Shown: positions 1 through 9,070, counted from the stretch's first letter. The stretch is DNA of 64,000 nt from Ktedonosporobacter rubrisoli (GCF_004208415.1 NZ_CP035758.1:10416001-10480000); one strand, 5' to 3'. The notes: a model not told the origin generated them from the sequence alone. Made by a program: numbers and translations.

Positions 1-913
1 GAGCACGCTCGTAGACCTCGTGAATCGTGGCTGCGTTGACTTCGCCAGCTTTTACAGAGGCCGGTTCGTTGCAGAGCTCCAGATAGGTGTTATAGATCCC
101 ATGGTCGGCGATATAGGCCTCAAAGCATCCCCTGTTACCACATTCGCAGAGCCTCCCATTGACGTCAAAAGGAATATGCCCAAACTCGGCACCAAGCCCC
201 TGGCCGCCGCGAAATGGCTCGTCGCGTATCACTGATGCCATGCCCAGACCACGGCCGAGCGAGACAAGCAGAAAGTTATGGTATTTTTGCCCATTGCCGT
301 AGAGCTTCTCGTAGCTGGCGAAGCAATTAACCTCATTATCGACAAACACAGGCATGTTCAAGCTGCCCATTAAAGGGAAGCTTAGCTCAAGATTGTGCCA
401 GTTGAGCTGCCAGTTATCCACGCTGACGCCGGTATGGGGATTGACCGAACCCGAAAGGCCGCAACCTAAGCCAAGGATCTTTTCTCGTGGGATGGGGAGA
501 TGGGAGATAAAGGCTTCAACACCAGAGGCGATACTCTCGACAGCGTGCGAGGCATTATCGCGCAACGGAGCCGACCAGATCTCTTTATAAATAATGTTGC
601 CGTGCAGATTCAAAAGCGCTGCCGTTATCTTGTTTTCCCAGAGATCTATGCCAATGACATAACCACCTTCGGGATGAATCTCTAAGAGTCCCGCTTTGCG
701 TCCCCCCGTCGATTCGGCGACCCCGGTTTCCACGACCAATTGTTGTTCGATGAGCACTGTAGTAATTCCTACAATTGTGCCCATACTCAATCCTGAGAGT
801 TTCTTGAGCTGTGTACGAGCTACAGGAGCGTGGGTACGAATGAGATTGAGTAACGTATTCTGGTTAATTTCCCGCATCATCTTACGGTCCATAGGTTGCG
901 ATCTTTGGTGCAT
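1..913 (-). CDS. ROK-family transcriptional repressor/sugar kinase homologue (partial, runs off left edge)
   Basis: This is the N-terminal part (about 304 residues) of a NagC/XylR-type ROK protein, a DNA-binding repressor that senses a sugar. The first 75 residues form a winged HTH with the family signature REINQNTLLNLIRTHAPVAR. The actin-like sugar-binding fold follows (VIGIDLWENKITAALL, then LGRGLGMASVIRDEPFRGGQG). The ROK zinc motif is intact near the left edge: GH..FD..GRLCECGNRGCFE. The ATG at 913 has a GGGGAT ribosome site about 12 nt upstream; an in-frame ATG at 892 is an alternative. The gene is divergent from a sugar ABC importer, so it very likely represses that operon. The reading frame is open to base 1, so the end is outside the window. 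Confidence 0.93.
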   Translation of the reverse strand, partial: MHQRSQPMDRKMMREINQNTLLNLIRTHAPVARTQLKKLSGLSMGTIVGITTVLIEQQLVVETGVAESTGGRKAGLLEIHPEGGYVIGIDLWENKITAALLNLHGNIIYKEIWSAPLRDNASHAVESIASGVEAFISHLPIPREKILGLGCGLSGSVNPHTGVSVDNWQLNWHNLELSFPLMGSLNMPVFVDNEVNCFASYEKLYGNGQKYHNFLLVSLGRGLGMASVIRDEPFRGGQGLGAEFGHIPFDVNGRLCECGNRGCFEAYIADHGIYNTYLELCNEPASVKAGEVNAATIHEVYERA

Positions 914-965
914 AGTAGCTTTATCCCCATAGAAAATTATGTCCATCGCGGAGAAACTTTAATCA

Positions 966-994
966 TTGACAAAAGTTAGTATAGATGGTATGCT
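966..994 (+). promoter_or_regulatory. sigma-70 type promoter upstream of the sugar ABC operon
   Basis: A perfect -35 box TTGACA (966-971) is followed after 17 nt by TATGCT (989-994). It faces the ABC transporter operon and lies 52 bp from the start codon of the divergent ROK regulator, which is where a repressor would control both. The predicted leader to the receptor gene would be about 400 nt. Confidence 0.6.
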
Positions 995-1400
995 TGGTTT
1001 TGGCAAGTAGGAAGCTAAAAATACACGTATCAGGTAGGATATTTTGCCAGAGGATACCAGCGTTTTGAGCTGAGATTGTCTATCCAGATTGCAATCCTAT
1101 TTATTGAGCGATGTGAACTCCTCATCAAAATGAGGTATATACAAAATCCGCCACCTGAATGAGAGTACGTACTTCCTACCTCCAGGCTGCTCTTCTCCTA
1201 TTTAAGGAAGAGAGCCATTGGTTACTTCTCTCGCTGAGAGCAACGGTGCTACTCAATCGGCTTGTCTGCGCCCTTATATTACATGGTTATCTTGTGATTA
1301 TTGGCTGTAATGCCCTTTTACGTAACTGACGGGTCTTTATTTCCTTTTCAACGTACAGAGTATGGTACTGAGATGTACTACAGGACAAGGAGAACAGAAC
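995..1400. other. intergenic leader before the sugar-binding protein gene
   Basis: No gene is evident here. Short ORFs on both strands lack ribosome sites and show no protein-like composition. A small hairpin (CTCATcaaaATGAG near 1121-1135) is visible. The region probably serves as leader and operator DNA. Confidence 0.5.
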
Positions 1401-2702
1401 ATGGCTCAGGACCTTCGTTTCCCTTCTTTCCTCTCGCGCCGGCGTTTTCTTCAATACGCTGGAACTGCAGCTCTTGGCGGCTCTTTCCTTTCTGCCTGTG
1501 CCGGAACAGGTGGCGGAAGTAGCAGTAGCAGCAGCAACAACAGCAGTCTTCCCACCCTCAATCAATGGTATCATCAGTATGGCGAGCAAGGAACGCACGA
1601 GGCAGTGTTGCGCTATGCCAAGCAATATACCAAGGCGAATGTAAAAGTGAGCTGGGTACCTGGCACTGGCAATGAATATCCCGACAAGGTACGTGCCGCC
1701 CTCCTCGGCTCCAATGCCCCTGACGTCTTCGAGCTTCCCGGCCCTACAGTTGACCAGGTGAAGGCTGGCCTGATCGAGCCTCTTGACGACATTATTGCTG
1801 ATGTTAAGGATGATTTCAACCCTGTAGCCCTCAGACCTCTCACGATCAATGGAAAAGTCTATGCGATCAAGATGATCAATGACCTGACCTTTGTTTACTA
1901 TCGCAAGAGCCTCTTTGACAAGGCTGGCTTGCAGCCACCCAAGACGGTTGATGATTTGATCAACGCGGCAAAGAAACTTACGACGAAGGATATGAAGGGC
2001 ATTTACATCGGCCCTGATGGTGGCGTCAACGCTTTGTCTTATATCGCTGGCTGGGCTGCTGGCGGCGATTTCCTCTCGGATGATAACAAGATTACCTTCA
2101 ATACAGATCGTGTTGCTGCAGCCTATGAGAAGCTCAAAGAGCTCAATGCTTCAAAGGCCGTGCTGCCTGACGCGCCAACCTTCTGGTGGGACCCCTCCTC
2201 CTTTACGCAGGGCACGTGCGCGATGCAGTTCTGTGGCCTGTGGGCTATGCCGGGCATTCAGAAGGCCATCGGTGATGATTTCGGTATTGTTGCCTGGCCT
2301 GCCCTTGATGCCAAGAGCCAGCCGGCAACGAACTATGGCGGCTGGGCCGAGATGGTCTGGGCCAAGGGTAAGAATGTCGAGGCAGCCAAACAATATGTCA
2401 AGTGGCTCTGGATCGATAATTCTGATGTGCAGATTGACTGGAATGTGGGCTATGGCTTCCATGTTCCTGCCCGTAAGAGTATCGCTGCCAAGACCGACAA
2501 GCTCAAGAGTGGACCGGCAGCCCAGGCCGTAGAGATCCTCAATAATTATGGTCATGCCACGCCTCCGCTCTGGAATGCGTCTATGGATCAGACGCTCACA
2601 GATGCGGTGAGTAGCATCTTAAAGAGCAATGCTGATCCCCTCAAGACCCTGAATCAGGCTGCAGACAAGTGCAATGCCGAGTTGCAGAAGCTGCTGAGCT
2701 AG
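1401..2702 (+). CDS. ABC transporter extracellular sugar-binding lipoprotein (Tat-exported)
   Basis: A solute receptor of ABC importer family 1 (433 residues), anchored outside the membrane, that delivers a sugar or oligosaccharide to the permeases encoded next. The N-terminus has a twin-arginine signal (SRRRFLQYAG) followed by a lipobox ending LSAC and a Gly/Ser linker, the usual arrangement in this group. The body has typical family features such as the segment around YPDKVRAALLGSNAPDVFEL and the C-terminal LTDAVSSILKSNADP. The ATG at 1401 is chosen because AAGGAG lies directly upstream (1387-1392) and it places the Tat motif near the N-terminus; an in-frame start at 1362 has no ribosome site. 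It is first in an operon with two permeases. The substrate is not known. Confidence 0.93.
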   Translation: MAQDLRFPSFLSRRRFLQYAGTAALGGSFLSACAGTGGGSSSSSSNNSSLPTLNQWYHQYGEQGTHEAVLRYAKQYTKANVKVSWVPGTGNEYPDKVRAALLGSNAPDVFELPGPTVDQVKAGLIEPLDDIIADVKDDFNPVALRPLTINGKVYAIKMINDLTFVYYRKSLFDKAGLQPPKTVDDLINAAKKLTTKDMKGIYIGPDGGVNALSYIAGWAAGGDFLSDDNKITFNTDRVAAAYEKLKELNASKAVLPDAPTFWWDPSSFTQGTCAMQFCGLWAMPGIQKAIGDDFGIVAWPALDAKSQPATNYGGWAEMVWAKGKNVEAAKQYVKWLWIDNSDVQIDWNVGYGFHVPARKSIAAKTDKLKSGPAAQAVEILNNYGHATPPLWNASMDQTLTDAVSSILKSNADPLKTLNQAADKCNAELQKLLS

Positions 2703-2831
2703 GCTTGCACTGGTGAGAGGCAAGAGGGCAGTTATGGGCGGTCCGATCTATCGGTTATAGGCATATCTATCTGGATTTTCGCCAGTTGCTGTTGTACCCT
2801 TGCCATAGCTGTATTGCATGGTAACCCTTGG

Positions 2832-2886
2832 ACGTTTGGACATCTGCTCAGGGCTTCTGATGCAGGTGTCCAACGTTTATTTTTGA
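2832..2886 (+). terminator. intra-operon hairpin with T-tract (terminator or RNA stabiliser)
   Basis: A long imperfect inverted repeat (arms ACGTTTGGACAT at 2832-2843 and TGTCCAACGT at 2867-2876, with further pairing of CTGC/GCAG inside) is followed by TTTATTTTTG. It lies between the binding-protein gene and the first permease, just before the permease ribosome site. Such elements commonly keep receptor mRNA more abundant than permease mRNA. Confidence 0.7.
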
Positions 2887-2901
2887 AGGAGGGAAGAACC
2901 G

Positions 2902-3870
2902 ATGAAGTCCCTGGATACTGCTGCTTCGGCAGAGATACTGGCTTCGCGCGCAGATAAGCAAAAGAGCGTACAGAGAGTTCGCCAGCGTTCTTTCAAGGCA
3001 ACCCTGATCTTCTGGAGTTTTGTTGGTCCCTTGATTCTCGGGTTGATTGTCTTTTTCTATATTCCCATCCTCTGGAGCATTGTGCTCAGCTTCTCTACTG
3101 CGCGCGCGACGATTACCCCGACAGCTTTTGTGGGCTTGCAAAATTATATAGAGATGCTCAACGATCCGCAGTTTACCAAAGCGTTGGTCACGTTTACGGT
3201 TTTTGCGCTCTTTATTGTGCCCACGACCTTTGCCTGCTCATTGGGGATAGCTTTGCTGGTCAATAGCGTCAAATTCGCGCAAGGCTTTTTCCGCTCAGTC
3301 TTCTTTTTGCCCACGGCCTGCTCCTATGTGCTGGCTTCCATTGTCTGGAAGATGAGCATCTTTAATGGCTCATCCTATGGTCTGGCTAATGCCCTGCGTC
3401 ACGCCCTTGGCCTTGATCTTATTGTCTGGATCTCTACGCCCAATCCTCCCTGGTACTGGTTGGTGTTGGTTACTGTGCGTCTCTGGCTACAGATCGGCAT
3501 TTATATGATCATCTTTATTGCCGGTTTGCAGGAAGTGCCGCGTGAGCTTTATGAAGCCGCGCTGGTTGATGGGGCCAAACGAGGTTGGCAGACGTTCCGT
3601 CATATTACTTTCCCTTTGCTGCGCAATGCCTCCCTGGCTGTGTTGCTCCTGAATGTTATTGCCGCCTTCCAGGCCTTCGACGAGTTCTTCAATATTATGT
3701 CTCATGGCAACGCCATTTTAGCGCGTCCTCCTCTGGTCTATCTCTATGATATTGCTCTCAACAACCAGGATTATGGCCACGGGAGTGCAGGCGCGCTCAT
3801 ATTAACCATTATTATTGTGATCTTTACCTTGCTGCAAGGCCGCTTCCTGGGGTTTGGGCGAGCGAATTAG
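2902..3870 (+). CDS. sugar ABC transporter permease, MalF/UgpA type
   Basis: An inner-membrane permease (322 residues) of the carbohydrate importer. The first 30 or so residues are polar and cytoplasmic, followed by about six hydrophobic segments. The EAA loop that contacts the ATPase is present near residue 215: ELYEAALVDGAKRGWQTFRHITFPLL. The start has a strong ribosome site (GAAGGAGGG, 2885-2893). It pairs with the next gene to form the channel. No ATP-binding subunit is encoded in the cluster, so a shared MsmX-type ATPase elsewhere is likely used; this is common for family 1 sugar importers in Gram-positive-type bacteria. Confidence 0.95.
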   Translation: MKSLDTAASAEILASRADKQKSVQRVRQRSFKATLIFWSFVGPLILGLIVFFYIPILWSIVLSFSTARATITPTAFVGLQNYIEMLNDPQFTKALVTFTVFALFIVPTTFACSLGIALLVNSVKFAQGFFRSVFFLPTACSYVLASIVWKMSIFNGSSYGLANALRHALGLDLIVWISTPNPPWYWLVLVTVRLWLQIGIYMIIFIAGLQEVPRELYEAALVDGAKRGWQTFRHITFPLLRNASLAVLLLNVIAAFQAFDEFFNIMSHGNAILARPPLVYLYDIALNNQDYGHGSAGALILTIIIVIFTLLQGRFLGFGRAN

Positions 3871-3925
3871 CACTTGCTTTCTCTAGCTGTCTTTCATTGC
3901 ATGAAACTACAAAGGGAAGGATCGT

Positions 3926-4804
3926 ATGGCAACACTATTCTCTGGCCCAACTCAGACAAAGCGCCAGCCCTTATCTGCGGGTGCCATCGTTAGCCTGGTG
4001 CTGCGCTATGGGGCACTGATCATCCTGGCGCTGCTCTTTTTGCTTCCATTCTACCTGATTGTGAGAAATGGCCTGGCGACGGAACGGGAAATCACCTCGC
4101 CGAATTGGACGTTTTTTCCCAGCGTGCTGCATTTTGGCAATATTCAAGAATTGTTAAGTGATCCTGAAGTACCGTTTATGGATGGAATGGCCAATTCAGC
4201 GCTGGTGGCTGTGCTGCAGACGGCGGGGCAGATCCTCTTTTCGGCCCTGGCCGGCTATGGGCTTGCGCGTATCCCCTATCGTTGGGCCAATCAGGTGTTT
4301 TTTGCTATCTTGCTGACCTTAATGATTCCCAGTGTGGTGATCTTTGTGCCGACGTACGTGGTGGTCTCGTATATGGGCTGGGTGAGCACGTTGCAGGGGC
4401 TTGTTGTGCCTGGAATGTTTAGTGGCTTTACCACGTTTTTGTTCCGTCAGTTCTTCTTGGGCTTCCCGCATGAGCTGGAAGAGGCTGGACGCGTCGATGG
4501 TCTTGGCTATTGGGGCGTTTTCTGGCGGATTGTGGTACCAAATTCTCTGGGCATTACGGCGGCTCTAAGCGTGATTACCTTTATTGCGAGCTGGAATGCT
4601 TTCCTCTGGCCGCTGGTTATTGGCCAGGATCAATCGGCCTGGACGGTGCAAGTGGTGCTCTCCAATTTCTTAAATGCCCAGGTGCTTAATCTACATGAGC
4701 TCTTTATTGGAGCGGCTCTGGCTATCTTGCCGCTGGTGATCCTCTTCTTTATTCTGCAGCGCTACATTGTTGAAGGTTATAAACAGAGTGGCCTCAAGGG
4801 GTAA
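3926..4804 (+). CDS. sugar ABC transporter permease, MalG/UgpE type
   Basis: The second permease subunit (292 residues), with six hydrophobic segments and a clear EAA loop near residue 187: ELEEAGRVDGLGYWGVFWRIVVP. The C-terminus (RYIVEGYKQSGLKG) is typical of MalG-type subunits. The ribosome site AAGGGAAGGA precedes the ATG, and the gene lies 55 bp after the MalF-type subunit. A hairpin with a short T-run follows the stop codon, so the operon ends here without an ATPase gene. Confidence 0.95.
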   Translation: MATLFSGPTQTKRQPLSAGAIVSLVLRYGALIILALLFLLPFYLIVRNGLATEREITSPNWTFFPSVLHFGNIQELLSDPEVPFMDGMANSALVAVLQTAGQILFSALAGYGLARIPYRWANQVFFAILLTLMIPSVVIFVPTYVVVSYMGWVSTLQGLVVPGMFSGFTTFLFRQFFLGFPHELEEAGRVDGLGYWGVFWRIVVPNSLGITAALSVITFIASWNAFLWPLVIGQDQSAWTVQVVLSNFLNAQVLNLHELFIGAALAILPLVILFFILQRYIVEGYKQSGLKG

Positions 4805-4845
4805 ATTTCGTATAGCCATATATGGGTGAACTATGCGTATAGAGT

Positions 4846-4891
4846 GGGCCTTGTCGTAACCCCTTTGTGTGGGCAAGGCCCGTTATGTTTT
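4846..4891 (+). terminator. terminator after the ABC operon
   Basis: An eight-base-pair stem GGGCCTTG (4846-4853) and CAAGGCCC (4874-4881) is followed by GTTATGTTTT. It lies 42 bp after the last permease stop codon. The loop is long (20 nt), so efficiency is uncertain. Confidence 0.55.
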
Positions 4892-5108
4892 GGTGAATGG
4901 CTGCTCGGTGCCTTTGGATGATGCTGCTTATGTAGAACAGGTCTTGAGACGGAAGGTCTTGCTTGCTCGTTGCAAGAATAGATATGGGGAAGGTACACTA
5001 AGATGGTCTGATCTCAGCCGCTTCCGGGTGGTGACAAGGCTTTCCCTGCCTTCCAGCTGGAGCGTAGATCAGAAAGTTTCTGAATGTTTTTCGGAAAGGT
5101 TAAGTAGC

Positions 5109-5498
5109 ATGAGAACGTTTACAGTAACAACGCGCAAAAAGGATCAGATTATAGATATTACTGATACTATTGAAAACTATTTGCAGGAAGCTGAGAAAGC
5201 TGAGGGCCTTTGCTCGATTTTTGTTGCGCATACGACCTGCGCTTTGACTACTGCCGATCTGGACCCTGGAACGGATCAGGATTTGCTCGATGCTTTGCGC
5301 AATCTGCTTCCGCAGCTATCTTACCGCCATCCGCATAATCCAGCCCATGCTCCCGATCATCTGCTCTCTTCGATTATCGGTCCTTCGCTGGTGGTTCCTT
5401 ACGCGCGCAAACAGCTTGTGCTGGGAACATGGCAGCGTATTATTGTCGTTGAATTAGACGGGCCTCGCCAGCGAACCTTACATATGTCTACATTTTAA
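5109..5498 (+). CDS. YjbQ/UPF0047 family protein
   Basis: A small beta-rich protein (129 residues) of the widespread UPF0047/YjbQ family; some members have weak thiamine-phosphate synthase activity, but the physiological role is unclear. The signature is complete: FVAHTTCALTTADLDPGT near residue 38, the His-rich stretch YRHPHNPAHAPDHLLSSIIG, and the C-terminal LVLGTWQRIIVVELDGPR. Family members are 130-140 residues, so the internal ATG at 5109 is chosen, with GGAAAGG 5-10 nt upstream. The frame is open upstream to 4869, but that extension overlaps a terminator and does not resemble the family. Confidence 0.88.
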   Translation: MRTFTVTTRKKDQIIDITDTIENYLQEAEKAEGLCSIFVAHTTCALTTADLDPGTDQDLLDALRNLLPQLSYRHPHNPAHAPDHLLSSIIGPSLVVPYARKQLVLGTWQRIIVVELDGPRQRTLHMSTF

Positions 5499-5533
5499 GC
5501 TGGCCTGGAAAGATTTGATAGAGAGAGCCTTAT

Positions 5534-6490
5534 ATGGCTACACAGCGAGAAGATGTGATTGCTGAGAGCCTTTTGTTAGTAGGAGCAAGGCAGCTAGAAT
5601 GGATAGCTGAGAAACTGCCTCAGCCTGCTCCTGACGAGGTTCTAATCCGGACCCGGGCGGGAGCAATGAGCATCGGCAGCGAGCTGCCAATCTATTGTGG
5701 ATGTTCTCGCGACGTCAGGCCAGCTTTCTATCCACGCATGACCGGTTATGAGAGCCTCGGAATTGTGCAGGCCTGTGGCGCTGCTGTGCAAGATTTACGG
5801 CCGGGTGATCGAGTAGTGGCTTTCTATGGTCACCGAACATATGCGCTTGTGCCTGCTGCAAAGGCTATCAAAGTCCCGGAACACGTTTCCGATGAGCTGG
5901 CTCTTCTGACAATTTTGACTTGTGATGCCGCTAAGGGTGTGCGTAAGCTGGCACTACAAAACGATGAAAGCGTGCTGCTGGCAGGTGCGGGCGCCATAGG
6001 CTTGTTTGCACTCTTCGTGCTTAATGCGTATGGTATAGCTGCCGTAGATGTGGTTGAGCCTCGGCGAGAGCGCTATGAGCTTGCTCGGGCTTTAGGCGCG
6101 AGAAGAGTGATGTCGCCTCAAGACATTTCATCTGCCTCTGCCAGCTATAGCGCAGCTCTGGAATGTTCGAGCAGTAATGAGGCTTTTGCGCTGCTACAGA
6201 GGCAGGTCATACGGGAGGGGCGGATCTGTATTCTTGCCGATGGCAATCGTGTGCCTCTGGTACTGTTGCCGGAATTTCATGCCAAAGAATTGTTACTGGT
6301 TGGCTCAAGCGATGGCTGGGATTATCAGGCTCACGCTGAGTGGTTTTTTGCCGAGGCGGGAAGGTTTTCGACAGCCCTACGAGGCGTGTTTGAACTGCGG
6401 ATCAAGCGCGAGCAACTACATACAACCTTTGAGCAATTGGCAACCGAGGCTATCCATCCAATTAAAGTACTGATCTCCTACAAGTCATAA
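5534..6490 (+). CDS. MDR-superfamily (zinc-type alcohol dehydrogenase-like) oxidoreductase
   Basis: A medium-chain dehydrogenase/reductase of 318 residues. It has a GroES-like N-terminal half (GYESLGIVQACGAAVQDLRPGDRVVAF) and a Rossmann domain with GAGAIGLFALFVLNAYGI near residue 152, where an acidic residue follows in VVEPRRERYELARALGA. The structural zinc loop with four cysteines is missing and the usual GHE motif reads GYE, so it belongs to a divergent subgroup resembling bacteriochlorophyllide dehydrogenase-like or L-threonine-dehydrogenase-like proteins. The substrate cannot be told. It follows the YjbQ-like gene by 35 bp and may be cotranscribed. Confidence 0.82.
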   Translation: MATQREDVIAESLLLVGARQLEWIAEKLPQPAPDEVLIRTRAGAMSIGSELPIYCGCSRDVRPAFYPRMTGYESLGIVQACGAAVQDLRPGDRVVAFYGHRTYALVPAAKAIKVPEHVSDELALLTILTCDAAKGVRKLALQNDESVLLAGAGAIGLFALFVLNAYGIAAVDVVEPRRERYELARALGARRVMSPQDISSASASYSAALECSSSNEAFALLQRQVIREGRICILADGNRVPLVLLPEFHAKELLLVGSSDGWDYQAHAEWFFAEAGRFSTALRGVFELRIKREQLHTTFEQLATEAIHPIKVLISYKS

Positions 6491-6656
6491 GCTTTGGGGA
6501 GCCAGGGGAGACAGATCACCTGCTTGATAGCAGTAAGCTTTGCCTGAGAGAAGGCGAAACAGCAGGATTTCTTTGCGCGAATTTTTATGCTATGATGAGC
6601 AAAGCTGAAAATATTGCGATTAGTATTCATTTTTGCTGATAAGAAGGTGATCATCT

Positions 6657-7580
6657 GTGGAGTTACGCCATCTCTATACCTTTCAGACGATTATCAAAGA
6701 AGGAAGCTTTTTACGCGCTGCTGAGAAGCTGCAATATGCTCAATCAACAATTACCTTACATATTCAGCAGTTAGAGGCCGAGCTAGGTGTGCCCTTATTT
6801 GCACGACGCGGCAAGAGGGTTCAGCTTACTGATGCCGGGCATGCTTTATATGAGCAGGCTGATTTGCTGGTGCAGAAAGCTCAAGCCCTACAGCAGACTA
6901 TGGCTGATATTGTAGCCGGTGAGGCAGGGCATATACGTATTGGGGCCATTGAGCCAACTGCTAGCCTGCGCCTGCCCGATCTCATTGTGCCGTTTTGTCT
7001 GGAGCGCCCGAAATTACATCTGACTCTTGAAGTTGGAAGCAATCGGAGCGTCAGCGAAAGGGTAGCAGACGGATCTATCGATGTGGGGATTTGCATGCTG
7101 CCAGAAGCCAGCCTTGACTTGACGTATGAGCAGCTCTTTATGGAACCCATGGCCATATTGCTGCCTGCGAGTCATCAGCTTGCTCATGCCGGCAATATCC
7201 AGATCTCGGATCTGGCTGATGAACGGCTGATCCTCAAAGAAAGAGGTTGTGGCTATCGGCAGATGATTGAGACAGCTTTTTTGCAACATGGTATTAATCC
7301 TTATTCGGGGATCGAGATCGGAAATTTAGAGGTGCTTAAAAATGCTGTGCAGCGTGGCCTGGGAATTGCTATTATGCCAGTTGCCTCTGTGAATCCGCCT
7401 CCCGAGGGAACTACGCTGCGTACCCTGCAAGACGTCAAGCTGGAAGTCCCGGTTGGTCTGGTTTATAAGGTTGGGCAGTACGCCCGAGGGCGAGCCCTGA
7501 ATGCCATGCTGGAGCTCATGCGCACCAGTCTAAGGCAGCATGAGGAGAGCCCCCTTATAGATGAGGCGGTAGGGCCATAA
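6657..7580 (+). CDS. LysR-family transcriptional regulator
   Basis: A LysR-type regulator of 307 residues. The N-terminal HTH spans residues 1-60 (MELRHLYTFQTIIKEGSFLRA, then STITLHIQQLEAELGVPLFARRGKRVQLT). The C-terminal periplasmic-binding-like effector domain runs from about 90 to 295, with the typical RGLGIAIMPVASV segment. The start is GTG at 6657, supported by AAGGTGA eight bases upstream. It lies alone between an oxidoreductase and a cyanophycinase-like gene, all on the plus strand, so either could be its target. The effector is unknown. Confidence 0.92.
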   Translation: MELRHLYTFQTIIKEGSFLRAAEKLQYAQSTITLHIQQLEAELGVPLFARRGKRVQLTDAGHALYEQADLLVQKAQALQQTMADIVAGEAGHIRIGAIEPTASLRLPDLIVPFCLERPKLHLTLEVGSNRSVSERVADGSIDVGICMLPEASLDLTYEQLFMEPMAILLPASHQLAHAGNIQISDLADERLILKERGCGYRQMIETAFLQHGINPYSGIEIGNLEVLKNAVQRGLGIAIMPVASVNPPPEGTTLRTLQDVKLEVPVGLVYKVGQYARGRALNAMLELMRTSLRQHEESPLIDEAVGP

Positions 7581-7685
7581 GCTCTGCAGGATTGTAGAAA
7601 GAGGAAAAGAGCTGCCAGCTGTTTTGGCATAGGGAAATGGCGGTAGTAAGCTTTAACTTTTGCCTAATGTTTTTGCAAACTTTGA

Positions 7686-7691
7686 TATAAT
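7686..7691 (+). promoter_or_regulatory. -10 element upstream of the cyanophycinase-like gene
   Basis: A perfect TATAAT lies about 155 bp before the next start codon. The -35 region is poorly matched (TTGCCT 20 nt upstream), so it might need an activator such as the adjacent LysR protein. Confidence 0.35.
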
Positions 7692-7845
7692 ACAATTGTG
7701 CTCTTGATAGCCTGAGTATTCTTGTACAGCTTCGTTGAAGGATCGTGAAGCATCCTGCCATATCTGAAAGATATGGGCAGATAGAAGTAAGTTTGAGAAA
7801 GCGTAGTTGATTTGCACTGTACTGGATTGAGAAGAGAGCATCAAC

Positions 7846-8568
7846 ATGGCTGGATATATTCTCTTAGAAGGCTACGGCGAATTTGGGGGTGCATTGGCTG
7901 AGGCCGAAGGACGGGCAATAGAACTTGCTGGCGGCCCTGACATATCTGTCAGTATTATTCCTACGGCGGCTTTCCCTGATCATAATTATCAGCGGATCAG
8001 CAATGCCGGCGTGCGCTGGTTTCATGGCCTGGGGGTAACACAGGTCCAAGCACTTCCCTTGATTGATAAAGTATCAGCTGAAGATCCTGCTCTTGCAAAT
8101 ATTATTAGTCACTCGCGCCTCGTTCATTTAACTGATGGTACTGTTGAGAATCTCATGAATATATTAGAGAATAGCGCCTGCTGGCGCGCTATTCTTGCCG
8201 CTTATCTCGCAGGTGCGGTCATTGTGGGTAGTGGAGCAGGGGCGATGGGGCTCTGCCAGTACTATTATGATTCGCGCGCTAAAATTGTCATGAGCGGTCT
8301 TGGATTGCTATCCAACGTATGCTTGCTTACCAAACGCAATACGCTTGTGGGCAAGGCAACGGCCCAACCAACGGTTGAGTTGCCTGCTGACGTTGAAGTG
8401 ATAGATATTGACGAGAGAACGGGACTTCTTGATGACGGCGACGCGGGTAAGAAATGTGGTTGGCATGTCTATGGCCAGGGAGCCGTGACTATATATCGCC
8501 ACGGCGAGCCGACCGTCTATAAACCGCACAGCAGCTTTACTGAAATACTGCTAGAGTGTGGCTTGTGA
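7846..8568 (+). CDS. cyanophycinase-like (peptidase S51 / class I GATase-fold) protein
   Basis: A 240-residue protein of the cyanophycinase/dipeptidase E fold. Family landmarks are ISVSIIPTAAF near residue 36, the LTDGTVENLMNIL segment where cyanophycinases have their substrate-loop Gly/Gln motif, and a nucleophile-elbow-like VGSGAGAMGLCQ near residue 125. In active S51 enzymes that elbow reads G-T/x-S-A-G-A with serine in the fourth-from-last position; here the position is glycine and serine sits one residue earlier. The protein may therefore be inactive or use a shifted nucleophile. It is shorter than typical cyanophycinase (about 270 residues). No cyanophycin synthetase is nearby. Confidence 0.75.
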   Translation: MAGYILLEGYGEFGGALAEAEGRAIELAGGPDISVSIIPTAAFPDHNYQRISNAGVRWFHGLGVTQVQALPLIDKVSAEDPALANIISHSRLVHLTDGTVENLMNILENSACWRAILAAYLAGAVIVGSGAGAMGLCQYYYDSRAKIVMSGLGLLSNVCLLTKRNTLVGKATAQPTVELPADVEVIDIDERTGLLDDGDAGKKCGWHVYGQGAVTIYRHGEPTVYKPHSSFTEILLECGL

Positions 8569-8731
8569 GAACCGTCAGAGCCATCATGCTCTACTCAGGG
8601 CTAAGAGGAGAGAAAGGGCAGTTTCCAGAGAGTCTTTCATCCTGCAGATGTCAGCCAGTTTTCTCGGTAAGGAGCGTGATGGCTCTTTAGCTGTTTGGGC
8701 CTGTAAAAATGACGACTGGCAGAAATCGATA

Positions 8732-9070
8732 TCAAGGTGTTGAAGCCATTTGTTGGCAGGTTGCGGCACATGAACGACAAGCCTGAGCGCAGGCTTGCAA
8801 TTGCTGATCATTGCCAAATTGTGCGCAGCGCTGACAGGCTTCGGCACATACACCACACATGTAAGGATGCAAGGGCGAATTGCGCAGCATAAAATCCTCA
8901 CTGACCTGGCATGTTTGAATACAGTCGAGCAGCGCTAAGATATGGTCGGCTTGCGCAAATGGACCTCCTTTTTGCAGACTATAGAGAAGAGTTTGCTCAC
9001 AAATGGCGTGGCATTCTTTACAGTTCTGCGTACACTGCTGCATACTCTGCTGAGCATGAGTTCCCTGCAT
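8732..9070 (-). CDS. four-helix-bundle Cys-rich protein (DUF326 / copper-storage-protein-like)
   Basis: A small protein of 112 residues with about 16 cysteines spaced as CxxxC and CxxC pairs along predicted helices (QQCTQNCKECHAICEQTL, DCIQTCQ, CGVCAEACQRCAQF, CAQACRSCAATCQQM). This pattern is typical of DUF326 proteins and Csp-type four-helix bundles that store Cu(I). There is no signal peptide, so it would act in the cytosol. The ATG at 9070 is preferred because AAGGAG lies nine bases upstream; the frame extends upstream to 9211 without a ribosome site. It is convergent with the cyanophycinase-like gene. Confidence 0.8.
   Translation of the reverse strand: MQGTHAQQSMQQCTQNCKECHAICEQTLLYSLQKGGPFAQADHILALLDCIQTCQVSEDFMLRNSPLHPYMCGVCAEACQRCAQFGNDQQLQACAQACRSCAATCQQMASTP

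Noticed and set aside
4869..5108. N-terminal extension of the YjbQ-like protein
   Set aside because: The open frame starts within a terminator hairpin, does not resemble the family, and a good internal start with ribosome site exists.
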